Shown here: positions 44,737 to 55,889 of the stretch, in pieces
Layout: each line of letters starts with the position of its first letter
How positions within the stretch are numbered: position 1 is the stretch's first letter
The notes under the pieces: model-generated
Told to the model about the DNA's origin: nothing
Databases searched by the model: none
Seen by the model: the letters and a program-made list of their open reading frames with translations, nothing else
NCBI GenBank assembly: GCA_947396885.1
Contig: OX377204.1
Location: forward strand, 52,811,139-52,875,138
Length of the DNA: 64,000 nucleotides
Direction of reading: 5' to 3'
From: Heligmosomoides polygyrus polygyrus
Taxonomy: Eukaryota; Nematoda; Chromadorea; Rhabditida; Heligmosomidae
Program-made: the position numbers and the translations under genes

Positions 44737-46021
44737 TCTACTGTTGAAATTCTCTCGAAGTAGTCATGCCATCGTTCCATAGCCCTCTTGCGGTTCATCA
44801 GCAGATAGCCATTCTCATCGTTGATGCCAAAGAACTTTTCGATGTCCTCGCTCTGGCGATGGCGTGCTTTGGCAAGCCGATAAAGTTGTCGATCATCATC
44901 GCGCGTCTCGAGTTTCTCGGTGACATACTCATAATGGGAAGCTTTTGCAACGGCAACAGCCTTCTTAGCCGCCCTCTTCGCTTCTTGGTACATACGCCAA
45001 TAGTCGGCTGTCTTGTCGCTGAGAAAAGCGTGATATAGTCTTTTCTTCTCTTTAACTTTTTCCTTGACGTCGTCAGTCCACAGCCAAGTCTGCTTCTCAA
45101 TCTTACGCCGTCCAGGCGTTGTCACGCCCAGTTCGGAACGTCCAGCTTGTAGCATCGAATCGGTTGCACGTTTCCATGTCTCCTCAACCGTGGTAATCGT
45201 CCGCAACCGAATACGAGCAAAAACAGCTGCGTCGTTCTCTTTCATCCGCCACCACTTGATCCTTGCGGGACCGCATCGCTCGACCTGCCTCAGCCTCGGA
45301 GGGACGATCTTAAGTGTGCAGATCAGCGGACGGTGCTGCGTGGCGACAGTCTCGTATGTCACAACCTTCGCATCTGTGACCAGCCTTCGATCGCGATGCT
45401 TGACAAGGATAAAGTCAATCTGTGTCTTGGTATTCCCGCCATAGAAAGACACGAGATGGGAGTCACGCTTTCGAAACATTGTGTTCGCGATGGTGAGATT
45501 ATGCGAGTCCGCATACTCATGAATTCGCTCACCATCAGCGTACGTGCTCCGCAACCGAAACCGCCATGACAGCTGTAACCATCTTCCGCAGTCCCAACGT
45601 GGCCGTTGAGATCACCTGCGACAACGACAGCGTCTTCTGGCGGCACCTCTGCTGTCTTCTCATCAAGCAGGGTCCAGAACTCGTCCTTCACTCGCTCGGA
45701 GCAGCCTGTCTGCGGACCGTACGCAGAGAAGAAATGATACATACGCTGTTCAGCAGCAACAACGACCTTCATCAAGCGGTCACTGAAACGTTCCACGCTT
45801 GCAATCGCATCTCGGAAACGTTCGAAGACGATTACACCAACACCGCTGGTGGTCCTGGGACTGCCGCACAGAATGGCCTTAAAGCCTCGGCCTATGTCCC
45901 TCGACTTGCAACAGGACCACCTCGTCTCCTGTACCGCACATAAGTCGATTCGTCTTCGCTCCAGTGCTTCTACCAACTCGCACGAGCGGCCCGTCAACGT
46001 ACCCACATTTATCGTAGCCAC
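44652..46021 (-). pseudogene. LINE C endonuclease and linker
   Basis: Two overlapping frames. 46021-45540 holds NVGTLTGRS, DLCAVQETRW (catalytic Glu) and VVVAGDLNGHVG. After a frameshift, 45510-44700 holds TQIDFILVKHRDRR and ATQHRPLICTLK, then a Lys/Arg-rich linker (KVKEKKRLYHAF, YRLAKARHRQS) that leads to the RT. Motif order is that of RTE polyproteins. Confidence 0.85.
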
Positions 46022-46342
46022 GCGGGTCCTGCTTACGTTACGGGAATTTGGACTTGCTCAATTGCCCCCCGATGCCGTCCTCGCATCAGGGACCCTCGCA
46101 TACTTCTCACACTCGCCGGGTTTTCCGAGTGCGCTTTGGCTCCCGCGGACGCCGTAGCATTATCTCGACTAACAATTAACGCCATCAACCATGTGATGTG
46201 ACATGGGATCTCCACAGGGCGGCCTGTTTCAAGGGCCTGTCGCCTGCAATCGAGTGTCCGTGCTTAGCTTAGCTCGCATAGCGAACAGTTTCCAGTGGCA
46301 CCACGTGCAGGAACGGACATCGGCACCTCCTTAGCTTATAAT

Positions 46343-46934
46343 CATCATACATAATCACCTCCTGGCCCAATATAAGTTCTTGATCCTGCACCATTTGACC
46401 TTCTATCTCTTCCCGCCTTTGGCTGACCTAGGCACAGTATATAAACCCCCACCCCGGTCGGTCTAGGTTGTACTACAACTTTCTGCCCTACAGACGATCC
46501 TCCGGGAGTTTATTGTAGTACGTTTTATTCTTTCCTCTATTATATCCTGTATAGGGCTCAGAGGTGGAACAGGATATAATAGGTTTCCTGACTCCGGTAG
46601 CTACTTCGTATCAATGCTTTACTTATTTATTTGTGCAACGATCGGATGCCCTTCTTTGGTCATGTCGGACAGATGCTAGCTTCACATGAGATTGACTGGA
46701 CAGCCATTCCCCGCTTTTGGACTGGTGCCATCATATGATCTTCTAATTGCTTCATTTATGTCCAGTTGGGAAGGTCCATTCCCCCATGTAGCCAAGGGCC
46801 GTATAAAAAATCGGCAGAAAATACAAAGTGTCGCATATAAAGAGGCAGCTGATCAAAACATCTCACTGAACACGTACTGTTCAGTCTATAGTAAAATACA
46901 TGCATAGGAAAAGTTGGGAAGATGATTGATACCA
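46343..46934. other. DNA beyond LINE C, possibly the 3' part of PLE-2
   Basis: Begins with the right duplication flank, so it was contiguous with 43205 before LINE C landed. No coding is visible. A direct/inverted ATATCCTGT...ACAGGATATAAT pair at 46541-46583 forms a hairpin. Confidence 0.4.
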
Positions 46935-47340
46935 AAAAAGGGGTGATCACTAAAAATGCAAAATTTCTTCGAGGTCAAGGAATCGAGCATCAACCTTGAC
47001 TATGACGGGCCGGCACTACCACTGAGCCGCCGAACGCTTGCCTTGACGACCGGTCCAGACGTATTTCACCATTTTTCTCATCTCCACGTGCAACACGCAC
47101 GTACGTGATGCTGTCAGTGGAATACATTCCTAAGTGTTCAGGGGCCGTATTTCCTTGGGTTCAAGAATTTCGCAAAAATGGAACATCCCTTCCCACTAAT
47201 TGATGGGTGGAGAATCTACTTGTGGTAATCGTTTTTGCCGACGAAACCTACGTTGCGAGTACAAGCGGTCCCATAGCAAACTTTGAGGGTCCCTAGCTCT
47301 CTGGGTTTAAGGACTAGGATCGTATTCCAAGTTCTCATCC
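46935..47340 (-). repeat. Dispersed repeat R4 with tRNA-like module, copy 1
   Basis: On the minus strand, GGCTCAGTGGTAG (A-box-like) near 47030 and CTCGATTCC (B-box-like) near 46980 lie about 45 bases apart. Flanks match copy 2 at 48050-48365 (shared GGTTCAAG, AAAAATGGAACAT-like and GGGTGGAGA..CT blocks). Homology beyond the tRNA-like part shows it is a repeat, not a tRNA gene. Confidence 0.6.
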
Positions 47341-48049
47341 TTTCATAAAAAATTAATTTTTTACCTGAAGGAGACAGTCTACAGAGTTAAAATTCTGCCA
47401 CAAAGAATTTCAGCTCTTCACCCGTGCACATTGTTAAAATCATGTTTTTTGTTCAAAAATTTCAAAAACGGATGTCAGATTCGTGATTCCTAAATAACCC
47501 TCCTAGAGGAGGTTTGCCCGAGAATTTTTTTCGACCTCTGGAGTCGTGAAAGTACAATAGTGCCGGTTTAAATCAGCTTACTTCCTACACATCTCCTACA
47601 CATTATTTCACTCTAGTTATCAAATTAGGGTTTACTTTGAGCTGTGCTTCACTTACACTTTGTAATTCAAAAAGGGGGAGAAGTAAGTGAATACAAAATT
47701 TGTATTATACGTTTGTGTTTTTCAGCGAATGTTAACCAGTTACCTAACAGCAGGTACGGTTATTGCAGGTACGGATAACTAGGGCTGAAGAAGTCATAAT
47801 CACCAATTTTGCCCAAACTTCACCTAGAGGAGTTATTTGGGGTGCTGATCACGAGTCTGACATTCGTTTTTGAAATTTCGGCTGATTACGGTAGGTAATA
47901 GCAGGTACGGGTGAGTAGGGCTGTCAAGGTCATGGGGTGTTGATCACGAATCTGGGGCGGTGAACACGAATCTGACCCTTTTGACAATTTAGAGCGAAAT
48001 AAATGTGCAGGAGATGTGTAGGAAGCAATTTGGTGAAGGAGGCAGCGGT
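47341..48049. repeat. Cluster of R3 repeat copies
   Basis: Contains R3 blocks at about 47470-47545 and 47770-47905 (GGTGCTGATCACGA, TTTCGGCTGATTACGGTAGG). The rest is unassigned. Confidence 0.6.
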
Positions 48050-48365
48050 TATGAAAAAATGCAAAAATAGGGCAAAGCACGGGGGTCGAACATCTGGTCT
48101 AGCACCTTGAAGCAGCCTCGTACCCTGCTGAGCCACCGACTCGCTTATCGCAGAGCCCTTCTCCACATCCCATGCGACAGCGCGTGCACGCATTTACGTG
48201 GGCACGTGATGACGGTGCGCTGCTGCCTTCGAGGGCCCGTAGCTCTTCTGGTTCAAGGACTCAGCAAAAACGAAACATGTTTTTCTACTATACGAAGGGT
48301 GGAGATTCTCACAGTACTATCCATTTCCCCCATTCAGTCCTAAACCTGAGACCCTAAACTGGTTA
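48050..48365 (-). repeat. Dispersed repeat R4 with tRNA-like module, copy 2
   Basis: On the minus strand, GTGGCTCAGCAGGG near 48130 and GTTCGACCCCC near 48090 resemble Pol III A and B boxes. The wider sequence is homologous to copy 1. Confidence 0.6.
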
Positions 48366-49550
48366 GTTTTTTTATTGTGTATTAATAACATCTTATACTT
48401 TAAGATGGCACGATTTTCACTCTCAGATGTTCTTCTTTCAGAAGGTGGAAAAATTTTGCCGCGGAAAGTCCATCCTTCAGTTGCGATCGATGATATCGGA
48501 GTACAAGTAACCTACCATATTTTGGAGAGGTCCACGATTCAATAGAGGACCACAGTAGAAAGGATTGGTCTAGCTGATCAGCGGAATGCATCTTGCCAAT
48601 GTTAGTGGTGGGATTCCTGTGGGGGCCGACCAATCCTTTCTTGTGGCTGAGATCGAAGCTGTCCGCTCAATCTGCGCTTGAGACAGGTGAGTGTGGTATT
48701 GAGTATGAGTTGAATCCCCTGCAATGCAAACAGCATTAAACGACCCTTTATTTCGTAACATGTGCAGATTGAACAGCAAAATTGCTGGGACGTAGTCATC
48801 GTCGAGAATCACTCAGAATTCTCTCCCATACGGCCACTCCGGGGTCACTATGCACTAAACATATCTTTAGCTTATGGTTAGTAGATAAACTTCGTGAACG
48901 TCTACAGATGTCCATTCTCTTCCTATGTAGGTTACGGAAGGTACGGTTGACTAAGGTCATGGTCACCGATTTTGCCCAAACTCCAGCGTAACTCGAAAAA
49001 CGGATGTTAGATTCGTGACCAGCACCCAAAATAACCTCACTAGGCGAAGTTTGGGAGATATCGGTAATTATGACCTCGACAGCCTTAGTTACCAGAACCT
49101 ATCGTAATCGGCCGTAATTTCAAAGCGGGTGTCAGGCCCTTGATCAACACCCTAAATAACCCCCTACTGGGCAAAGTTTGGTCAAGTCTGGTGATCGCTA
49201 AGATGATTACCAAAGAGGCGACGACCAGATTCTCCCTTTAACTCCTAGCCACTGCAAGATTTCTATTCGTCATCGCTCAGTGTCTGTGATCTGTGGTATC
49301 GTCAGTGGTCATTGAGTGACTCCAGCCTTAGACAGGTGTAGCTTGTGTAGTAGTACTGCAGTGTGTGAATATCCGTTCTGTTCATCGATAATCTGTTTGG
49401 TACCGAAAAGAATCTAGCCATTCCTGTACGAGTAATTTGGTACTGGATGTATGTATAGAAGAGTGAATAGTGTACATAAAGATGGCCAAGTATTGAAATC
49501 TTTTCTGACCTCTCCTCGAGCTCTGCATTCCTGAAAGTACAATAATGCCG
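48366..49550. repeat. Repeat-rich DNA with two more R3 copies
   Basis: R3 blocks lie at about 48925-49045 and 49090-49210. An inverted block shared with 23550-23640 lies at 48410-48500. AAAGGATTGGTC (48556) recurs inverted as GACCAATCCTTT (48629). No gene was recognised. Confidence 0.5.
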
Positions 49551-49616
49551 TCATTTTGCTATATCCTTTTTGTAGTATTAGTTGGGAAGCCAAAACAAAA
49601 AGGGCATAGCAAAATG
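49551..49616. repeat. Short inverted repeat
   Basis: TCATTTTGCTAT and CCTTTTTGT (49551-49573) pair with ACAAAAAGG and ATAGCAAAATGA (49594-49616) over a 20-base loop. Confidence 0.85.
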
Positions 49617-50379
49617 ATTCATCCCGGTGGTGAAATCTCCACACCGAGACGACCGCAGCTAGTCGCTCCGCGTCGCGCCCTTCCCTTCAACGGCGCGATT
49701 CGCCGATTACTGTCATCCGAAATTCCATCGAATGTGGTGTTTTAAGGAGTATGAAGGTGATGCGACGCCGCCATGCGGCGGGAAAATCGATAGCCATGTC
49801 AACCAGCAGGCCACGCCGCGCTTCGGCGTGAGTATGAAAGGCATCGCCGAAGTGTGCATGGGCCTTAAGGTCTCTTTCAGAGCCGTCCGGGGGCGGCAGC
49901 GGCTGCCGCGGCAAAATGGTTAAGCATAGGATGGCCGCCGTGGTCACCGCTCGAAATGACTCGGGTCATTTTTGAACTGCGGCGAGAGCGGCGGCAAATC
50001 GAGACGTCGAGTGTGCTGCCATGGGTGCGCACTACGGAAAACACGCTGTCTCCACGTCAGCCGAGGAAATTCGGCGAACTTGACCGTTTTTGGGTGCGAA
50101 CCTGCCATCAGGCATTGCTACCGGCAGGATTGGAGAGGAGGACAGGAACTGAGGTAAGCTGCAGCTTATTGGTACGTTTTTTGGTATTATTCCATTTTTG
50201 GGACATCAGTGCATAAGTTTTTTGCTTAAGCTTATATTTAGAGGATATTTAGGGCGTTGATTACAAATATGACATCCGTCTTTCATATTTCGGCCGATTT
50301 CTAGTATTTGAAGTTTTAGTTTTTCAGTTAGTTCCATTTACTAGGTAAGTGAATTAAAACTTCGAATGAAGTTATACTA
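49617..50379. other. GC-rich block and one R3 copy
   Basis: 49640-50160 is markedly GC-richer than its surroundings, with CG-rich inverted motifs (CGCCGCCATGCGGCG, GGCAGCGGCTGCCGC). No convincing gene. An R3 fragment lies near 50235-50305. Confidence 0.4.
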
Positions 50380-50546
50380 AAATTTTCCTTGAACAAAAAA
50401 TCATTCTAACCCTTTCGAAGAGTCTCTAGTTCATTTTAAAAGAAGATTTGTTCAATTTGGAAGAGCTCGCTTCGATTAAAAAAGCTAGCTTAGAAGTGTT
50501 TGATTTGAAACTGTCCAATTCGACGTGGAAATGGTATATATTGTTG
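50380..50546. repeat. FB1 foldback family, single terminal arm
   Basis: Matches the right arm of the complete FB1 copy (CCTTGAACAAAAAATCATTC, AATTTGGAAGAGCTCGC, GTCCAATTCGACGTGG) and ends in TGGTATATA. Confidence 0.75.
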
Positions 50547-50556
50547 TCCTAAGTTG

Positions 50557-50838
50557 TTAATTAGGTACAGCTGATATGTCGAAAGCGTTTAGGTAATTAC
50601 ATTTGGGTGTGGCGTTGTTACAAGAGTGGGAGAAATTTCTAAATAATGTATCGCTATGTAATACTTCCACATGCTGAGAATGATGGCTTCCCACATATCT
50701 ATCATGAGATGCACCACACTTCGCAGATTTGATATTCTCCTTAATGCATTTTACGTCTTCCTCAGCGGCCCTCACATGCTTAAAAAGGTTTCTGAGAAGT
50801 GGACCTTTGAGGCAAATACAACATTGGGCAGTTTTCAT
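50557..50838 (-). CDS. Unassigned frame with Cys/His zinc-finger-like pattern
   Basis: A 93-codon frame beginning ATG at 50838. It contains CCICLKGPLLRNLFKHVRA and later KCGASHDRYVGSHHSQHV. The Cys-x2-Cys...His spacing resembles a C2H2 finger of the type found in some transposon-related proteins, but this is only a resemblance. A TTTCAG acceptor lies about 40 bases upstream on the same strand, with an in-frame stop between it and the ATG. It could be an exon, a transposon remnant or chance; I cannot assign it. Confidence 0.3.
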   Translation of the reverse strand: MKTAQCCICLKGPLLRNLFKHVRAAEEDVKCIKENIKSAKCGASHDRYVGSHHSQHVEVLHSDTLFRNFSHSCNNATPKCNYLNAFDISAVPN

Positions 50839-50879
50839 GCTCGCTTATTTAACTGTAACATCTGAAATCAGCTTATAGG

Positions 50880-51985
50880 ATCAACATATTGTTGCGATCG
50901 GCGGCCCCGCAGGCAGAGGCAAGCCCTGAACACGAAGCCCCTTCTCGCTCCACGGAACACCCGAGGATCTCCAAGGGGACACCTGAACTCGTGGGGGACG
51001 AGTTCTTAGGTTCTTAATCCTGGCCCAGCGTATTGACCGTATTGACACGTATTGGTAGTAACTCAAATGAGGACTCACATCCCTCACCGCCCTCTGACTC
51101 GCCCCTCCAGCCGTCTCCTCCTTGCGGACAAGGGAGGAACCCTGGACCCCTGTAGGACGAGGCACGAATGACAAGATGACATGCCGAGGAGACTGGCCAA
51201 GAAGGAAGGCAACGAGACGTATTGACAGGGACTCACCCTCCTCCTCCGTCCTCGCAGCACACCGGGCAGTTTTAACAGTTTATCGCGACTACGAATAAAG
51301 TGCAGAAGATAATAGTGAATAGGAGCAGGCAGTAGAGAACCCTCCGGGGTCGACAGGCTGGTTTAGTTTCCGAGGCCGCGAGGGTGAGCACAGTGCTCAC
51401 CAGACTTCGCGGCCTGTCTCCTGGTGCCGCTTCCGTATTGAGCACGTAGTGCGGAGCGGAGTCGAGGCCTCACGGCGGCCATCCGGGATGGTGGACGACG
51501 GACGAGGTCGGCAGACCTCGTCGCGGGAGCACGTGACGTCGAATGCGGCTGCGCGACCGTCGAGAGGAGGCGGCGCGCGCCGATCGATGGTGCTGAGGCA
51601 CCTGTTCTCCCATGCTCCCAGGCCGATCGATGGCGCCTAATCGGCAAGCCGCTGTGAGAAACAGCGCTCCCGGGCCAGCGACGGACCGAGGAGCGATCGC
51701 GCTCGCGACACATGTAGAACCAGCACAACCTCTGTGATCATCGCACTACAATGTGGATCATTCAAGTATAACAGAAATGGTGAAAGGACTTTTAGAAAAG
51801 GTCCCGGCAGGAGCAACGCGCTCCACCGAGGACGGCGCGCTCCAATTGCAATTTGATTCCCTCTCCCTGCGACGTTTAGCAAACGTCCTTATAGATTGCT
51901 TTTTTTAGCATCAAGGATTGCGTTGCCCCACTGCGAGGCTGCCACGCGAACGCGAGCACCAAACGGAACTAGCGCTGGCGGCGGC
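50880..51985. other. GC-rich unassigned DNA
   Basis: Long frames on - (51174-50881, 51728-51363) reflect high GC content rather than recognisable proteins. A 19-bp palindrome GGTGAGCACAGTGCTCACC lies near 51382-51400 within a wider imperfect hairpin. Confidence 0.4.
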
Positions 51986-51989
51986 CACC

Positions 51990-52180
51990 CTAGGCGCAGG
52001 GTCAAGCGTGGGGTATTTTTGCCGAAAGTTTACGACCCCCCCTTCGGGAACGGATTTGGTACGACCCCCCCCCCTATTCTTCAGGTTCGTTTTTCTTCGT
52101 TTTATTTCTTATCTTCATTGATTTTTTTCAATTTTTTAATGTGATTTTGTACCCTTTAATAGGTTCATCTTTCCAGATGC
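51990..52180 (+). repeat. Dispersed repeat R2, copy 2
   Basis: GCAGGGTCAAGCGTGGGGTA, the poly-C runs and the TTTTTTAATGTGATTTT block match copy 1 at 23041-23175. Confidence 0.75.
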
Positions 52181-52481
52181 GATTTCGACGCTTACGACGA
52201 GCACGTGGAAATTCGCTCGCAGCTTCCTCCACAGATGATCTCATTGATTTATTGAATATAATTATATGACTTTTTTGATCAAAGCAAAAAGAATTAACAG
52301 ACGTTTAATTGTGATTGATTACAGTTAAAAATAAAGAACTTTAGCGGATTGTGTTTAAATTAATCACGACTTTTATAGATTTTCTGAAGGTGTCATGAAC
52401 ACAACACATGTATAAGAACATGAAACACAAATTCAAAACAATTTTTTATTGGCTTGAAAGCAGTTGTAACCACAAAAGAGG

Positions 52482-52784
52482 TTATGGAGCCGGATTAACA
52501 CCTCTCTCGTTCAGGAATTGCTGGATTCTCTCCACCTCGCGTTTAAGCTCGTCGACGTTCTGAAAATATAAACAATTTAACTGGACACATTTGAAGTCCT
52601 ATTCACTCTACATTTCCATAACTCACATTGTTCACGTCTTCGATCTGGTAATCCACGCGGTCGAAGACTCTCCTCGCGATGTTACTAGTGGATATATATC
52701 CTCGTTGATGTCTTTCCATACCTGCTCGAGCGCAGAAACATTTTTTTAGACTACAATTTCTACCTTCACCGCACGACATCGGTG
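52482..52784 (-). CDS. Small gene, about 76 codons, two exons
   Basis: Minus-strand gene. An acceptor TTTTTTTAG ends at 52785, and five bases later ATG (52779) opens exon 1 (CDS 52779-52627, 51 codons), with donor GTGAGT. Intron of 67 nt. Acceptor TATATTTTCAG, then exon 2 (52559-52482, 26 codons including TAA). The N-terminus is Cys-rich (MSCGEG, KKCFCARAG), followed by ARRVFDRVDYQIEDVNN and NVDELKREVERIQQFL, a probable coiled coil. A 42-base in-frame stretch after GGTGAAG starts GTAGAA and ends GAGCAG, so it could be a short intron. AATAAA follows the stop at 52450-52445. The acceptor just before the ATG suggests trans-splicing. No family recognised. Confidence 0.72.
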
Positions 52785-53034
52785 CTAAAAAAACAAGCGA
52801 TTGCAACCGTATAACAGATTTTCAAACCGTACAAAGAAAAAAATCCTACAGATTCATTTTTTTCAGGGTTGTTCTCCGAGTAGCGATGCTGAGCCATCCT
52901 GTAAGACTTTTCTTTTTGGATTAAAAGAATCTTCTACGAAAATATGTGAAGTTTCAAACTCATTCATTTAATAAAGCCATTCCAACAAAAGTTTTATTTA
53001 ATATCATAATATTTTAATATCATTGCAGAGGTAT

Positions 53035-53460
53035 TTAGATGTTATGCCCCCTCTCCTCTCTCCAATTGTAGTATTCCGAGGTGAGCCCTTTCATCAACAG
53101 CTCATTCCGGAGTAGGCGCAGCTTTTTTAGAACGCGATTACGTTCCTAAAAGTAAACTAATGTACATCTTTTAACTTAAAAAAGTCCACTAAAAATATAC
53201 GAGTTTTACCTCCAACAAATCGCTGAAATCTTGCATTCTTTGCTTTTGTCTAAATTCGAGATCGCACAAGTGATCCTTCGTGCGTTTCTCTATTTCACGA
53301 ACACGCTCCTTCCAGTTGAACTCCTTTACTTTGAGTTCACTCCTCTCCATTTGTTTTGCGAACAATTTGTTTTGTAAGTCAAGTTGTCTGGAAGCATTAT
53401 TTTAAAACAGCTAAGTAAAAATAAAGGAAAAAAAAACTTGTCGACTTACCTCAATTCCAT
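53035..53460 (-). CDS. Small coiled-coil gene, 99 codons, three exons
   Basis: Minus-strand gene: exon 1 53460-53450 (ATG GAA TTG AG), exon 2 53387-53210, exon 3 53145-53035 (TAA). Donors GTAAGT and GTAAAA, acceptors TTCCAG and TTTTAG; phases join exactly. The product is 99 residues, highly charged and almost wholly helical in character (QMERSELKVKEF, REIEKRTKDHL, RVLKKLRLLRNELL), with no signal peptide or membrane segment. AATAAA lies about 40 bases after the stop (plus strand TTTATT near 52993). The second small gene starts about 250 bases downstream on the same strand, so the two may be co-transcribed. No family recognised. Confidence 0.75.
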
Positions 53461-53655
53461 GGTTACGCCGACAAATATCAATAAACATAAAGAAGTTAAT
53501 ATTAGATGTATTAAAAATGGATGCTATAGAAAAACAACCCGAAGCATGTTTCGAAGGCGGTGAGGGAATGGTTCAATGGAAAGAAAAGAAAGAAGGCTTA
53601 TGAGTTTAAGATGGGATATGTTCATATATGTATGCATATTCCTCTACTATTCTTT

Positions 53656-53680
53656 GGAATATATATATATATATATATAT
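53656..53680. repeat. AT microsatellite
   Basis: A run of AT dinucleotides immediately before the FB1 terminus, which may be the TA-rich target of that element. Confidence 0.9.
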
Positions 53681-54528
53681 ATACCATTTTCACGTCGAAA
53701 TGGACACTTTTCAAATCAAGTCGGACACTCTTCCAATTATCTTATGACTTTTGAAATCAAAGCAAATTCTTCCGAATCAAAATGAACTCTAAATTAAACT
53801 ATAGACTCTCCAAAAAGGGCAGAATAATTTTTTGTTCGAGGAACATTTTAGTATGATTTCTTTGAAGTTTTGGTTTACTTACCCAATACGTGAACACTTT
53901 GTTTGAAATTTCATATAAATCTCATTTTCGTCGAAAAATAAAAGTTCGTAGCTTGTTTTAAAGAGCAGGAGAGCAGCAACTTTCTAGTTTTTTAGTGAAA
54001 AGAAATTGCGCCATGCCCTCGTCCGGAACGCGATTTTTATTAGATTGATAGCAAAATTTTTGTTTGCATGTTCACATTTCCAAACGATGCAACATAAATA
54101 ATTACAAAAACACACATATTCCCACTTTGGTGTTTTATGTAAGCAGCATTTACAATATCAATCGAATAAAAATTGCAAAGAACTTTTCGAGTGCATGGCG
54201 CAATCTGGCCTTTTAGTGTTCTATATGATTGCCGCTTTGCTGTGCTTTAAAACAAAATTTACTTATTATTTTTTCTTTAAAAATAAAATTTTTATAAAAT
54301 TATTACACTCGTTCGAGCAGCTGAAAAATTCAAAACAAGTTATTCTAGATTTTCCTTGAACAAAAATTTATAAGTATGTAGTTTAAGTTGAGAGAAGCTC
54401 GTCTCGATTTGGAAGAGTTTGATTTGATTTCAAGAGTCATAAGCTAGCTTAAAAGAGTGTCCAATTTGACGTGAAAAGTGTCCAATTTGATTTGAAAAGT
54501 GACCAATTCGACGTGAAAGTGCTGTATA
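53681..54528. repeat. Complete FB1 foldback element
   Basis: About 850 bp that is one large imperfect palindrome. ATACCATTTTCACGTCG at 53681 is mirrored by CGACGTGAAAGTGCTGTAT at 54510-54528. The mirror continues inward through the GAACAAAA, GCGCCATGC and ATTGATAG boxes to a centre near 54100. Arms exceed 350 bp. Many short GTCCAATTTGA/TCAAATTGGAC motifs sit near both ends. No protein is encoded. Partial copies occur at 572-1072, 2735-3165 and 50380-50546. Confidence 0.88.
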
Positions 54529-55029
54529 ACTGTAAACTTAAAAGAAATTAAGAATCCCATTTTAACAGTCAGAATGTGCTTGGATTCTTAGACATATTAT
54601 AGAACAACAATGTTAATTAAATACTTCAGTAAAATACTCGGTATAAAGTATGACAGTAATTAATTTAAAAAAATAAAAATAGTAAGAGTACTCGTACAAA
54701 ACCTGATTGATAACCAAATTTGTTAGAATATTTTAGATAAAAAATAAAGGCGTGATAAAGATAAAGATAAGTGCCGACACGAACCGCTTTGAGAGAACTC
54801 AAAAATTTCTGATTTTCTACTTGTCAATTCACTTTACTATGAAGAAAAATCAGGCTTAAGTGGACATGAGAAGTCGTCGTGGAAAACGCAAGCGCTCACA
54901 AGCATTGAACGCCACTTAATGTGCCTGGCAAGCGACCTCCCTGAACTGTACTTTAGCACTGTAAAGCAGCCAGATGTGCTATTAATGAGGTTTCACCAGA
55001 TGCCAATTTACAGCTTAGCATGCACTTGC
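54529..55029. other. AT-rich unassigned DNA
   Basis: No gene recognised. Its right edge leads into the FB2 half copy. Confidence 0.35.
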
Positions 55030-55720
55030 ATTATAAAAAATCATAAAAAATCGTATCATTTTCTGGAAGGAACAGGTTGGATAGACCTCTGGTGGACCTT
55101 GCACCAACGTCAATGGAGCGACAAAATTGGACGTTCACAAAAATGCTTATAGCTCGGTAAGTTTCCCGATTTTTGAAAACTCCGCTAGTTTTTTGAAAAG
55201 TAGATAAAAAGCCATTTCTCACCATGTAAAAAACAATTTCCAAAGAAGATGTTTCCATGCGTGGCGGGAAGTCCGATTTTTGAGCGAAAAAAATTAAAGT
55301 GGCTTCACAAAAATATTCATAACTCGGCTATTTTTTGGAAATTCAAAAATCCCGCTAGATTTTCAGAAAGTAGATAAAATGCGCTTTTTCACTATATAGC
55401 TAACAATTTCCAAAAATTTGGTGTTTATGCGCGGCAGAGGAGGTTCAATTTCGGTTCCGTGTCGCGAAAATACGTACCGAAAATCGAACCACCCCGCCCC
55501 GCATGAAGACCCCTTTCTTGGAAAACGGTTCTTATATGGTTGGAAAGCACATTTGCTCTATTTTTTTGATGAGCAAGCGGGATTTTCGATTTTTGAAAAA
55601 ATAGCGGAGATATGATCAGTTTTTGCAAGTCGTGAACTGAATCCTTCACCATCGTCATCGGGATGATATCACAAAAATGTTCATAACTCAGTCAATTTTT
55701 TGAAAAGCAAAAATCCCGCT
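55030..55720. repeat. FB2 foldback family, half copy with three internal units
   Basis: Three diverged units, each starting CACAAAAATGTTCATAACTC (55132, 55303, 55670), carry AAATCCCGCT, the heptamer TTTCCAA and a GCATGAAGACCCC or related block. The same units form the arms of the large element at 60480-62465. Confidence 0.8.
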
Positions 55721-55889
55721 CAGCCGTCGTTCTTCTTCGAGTAGAAAAAGGCGAAATGACAGATGGGCGTCCAGATGCCATCTTTCAGTTTCGCTTGAAG
55801 GTGTAACCATTTAGTCGAAGCTCATATGTCAATTTGGTTTTTATGGATTAAGTCCGGGTATATAAGAAGAAACAGCAAAAAGTGTGGCA

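Larger units (their letters stand above)
43221..46327 (-). mobile_element. LINE C, RTE-type, with 15-bp target duplication
   Basis: 3.1-kb non-LTR retrotransposon on the minus strand, flanked by TCCTTAGCTTATAAT (43206-43220 and 46328-46342), with a (GAA)n tail at 43221-43236. It sits at the 3' side of PLE-2. It belongs to a different RTE lineage from A, B and D, because its motifs differ (GDLNGHVG, QHRPLICTLKI, DLEKAFDRVPRE). Frameshifts near 45550-45500, 44700 and 43500 break the single long polyprotein expected. Confidence 0.92.

Noticed and set aside
51363..51728. 121-codon Arg/Ser-rich frame on -
   Set aside because: Composition follows the local GC bias; no motif or splice context.
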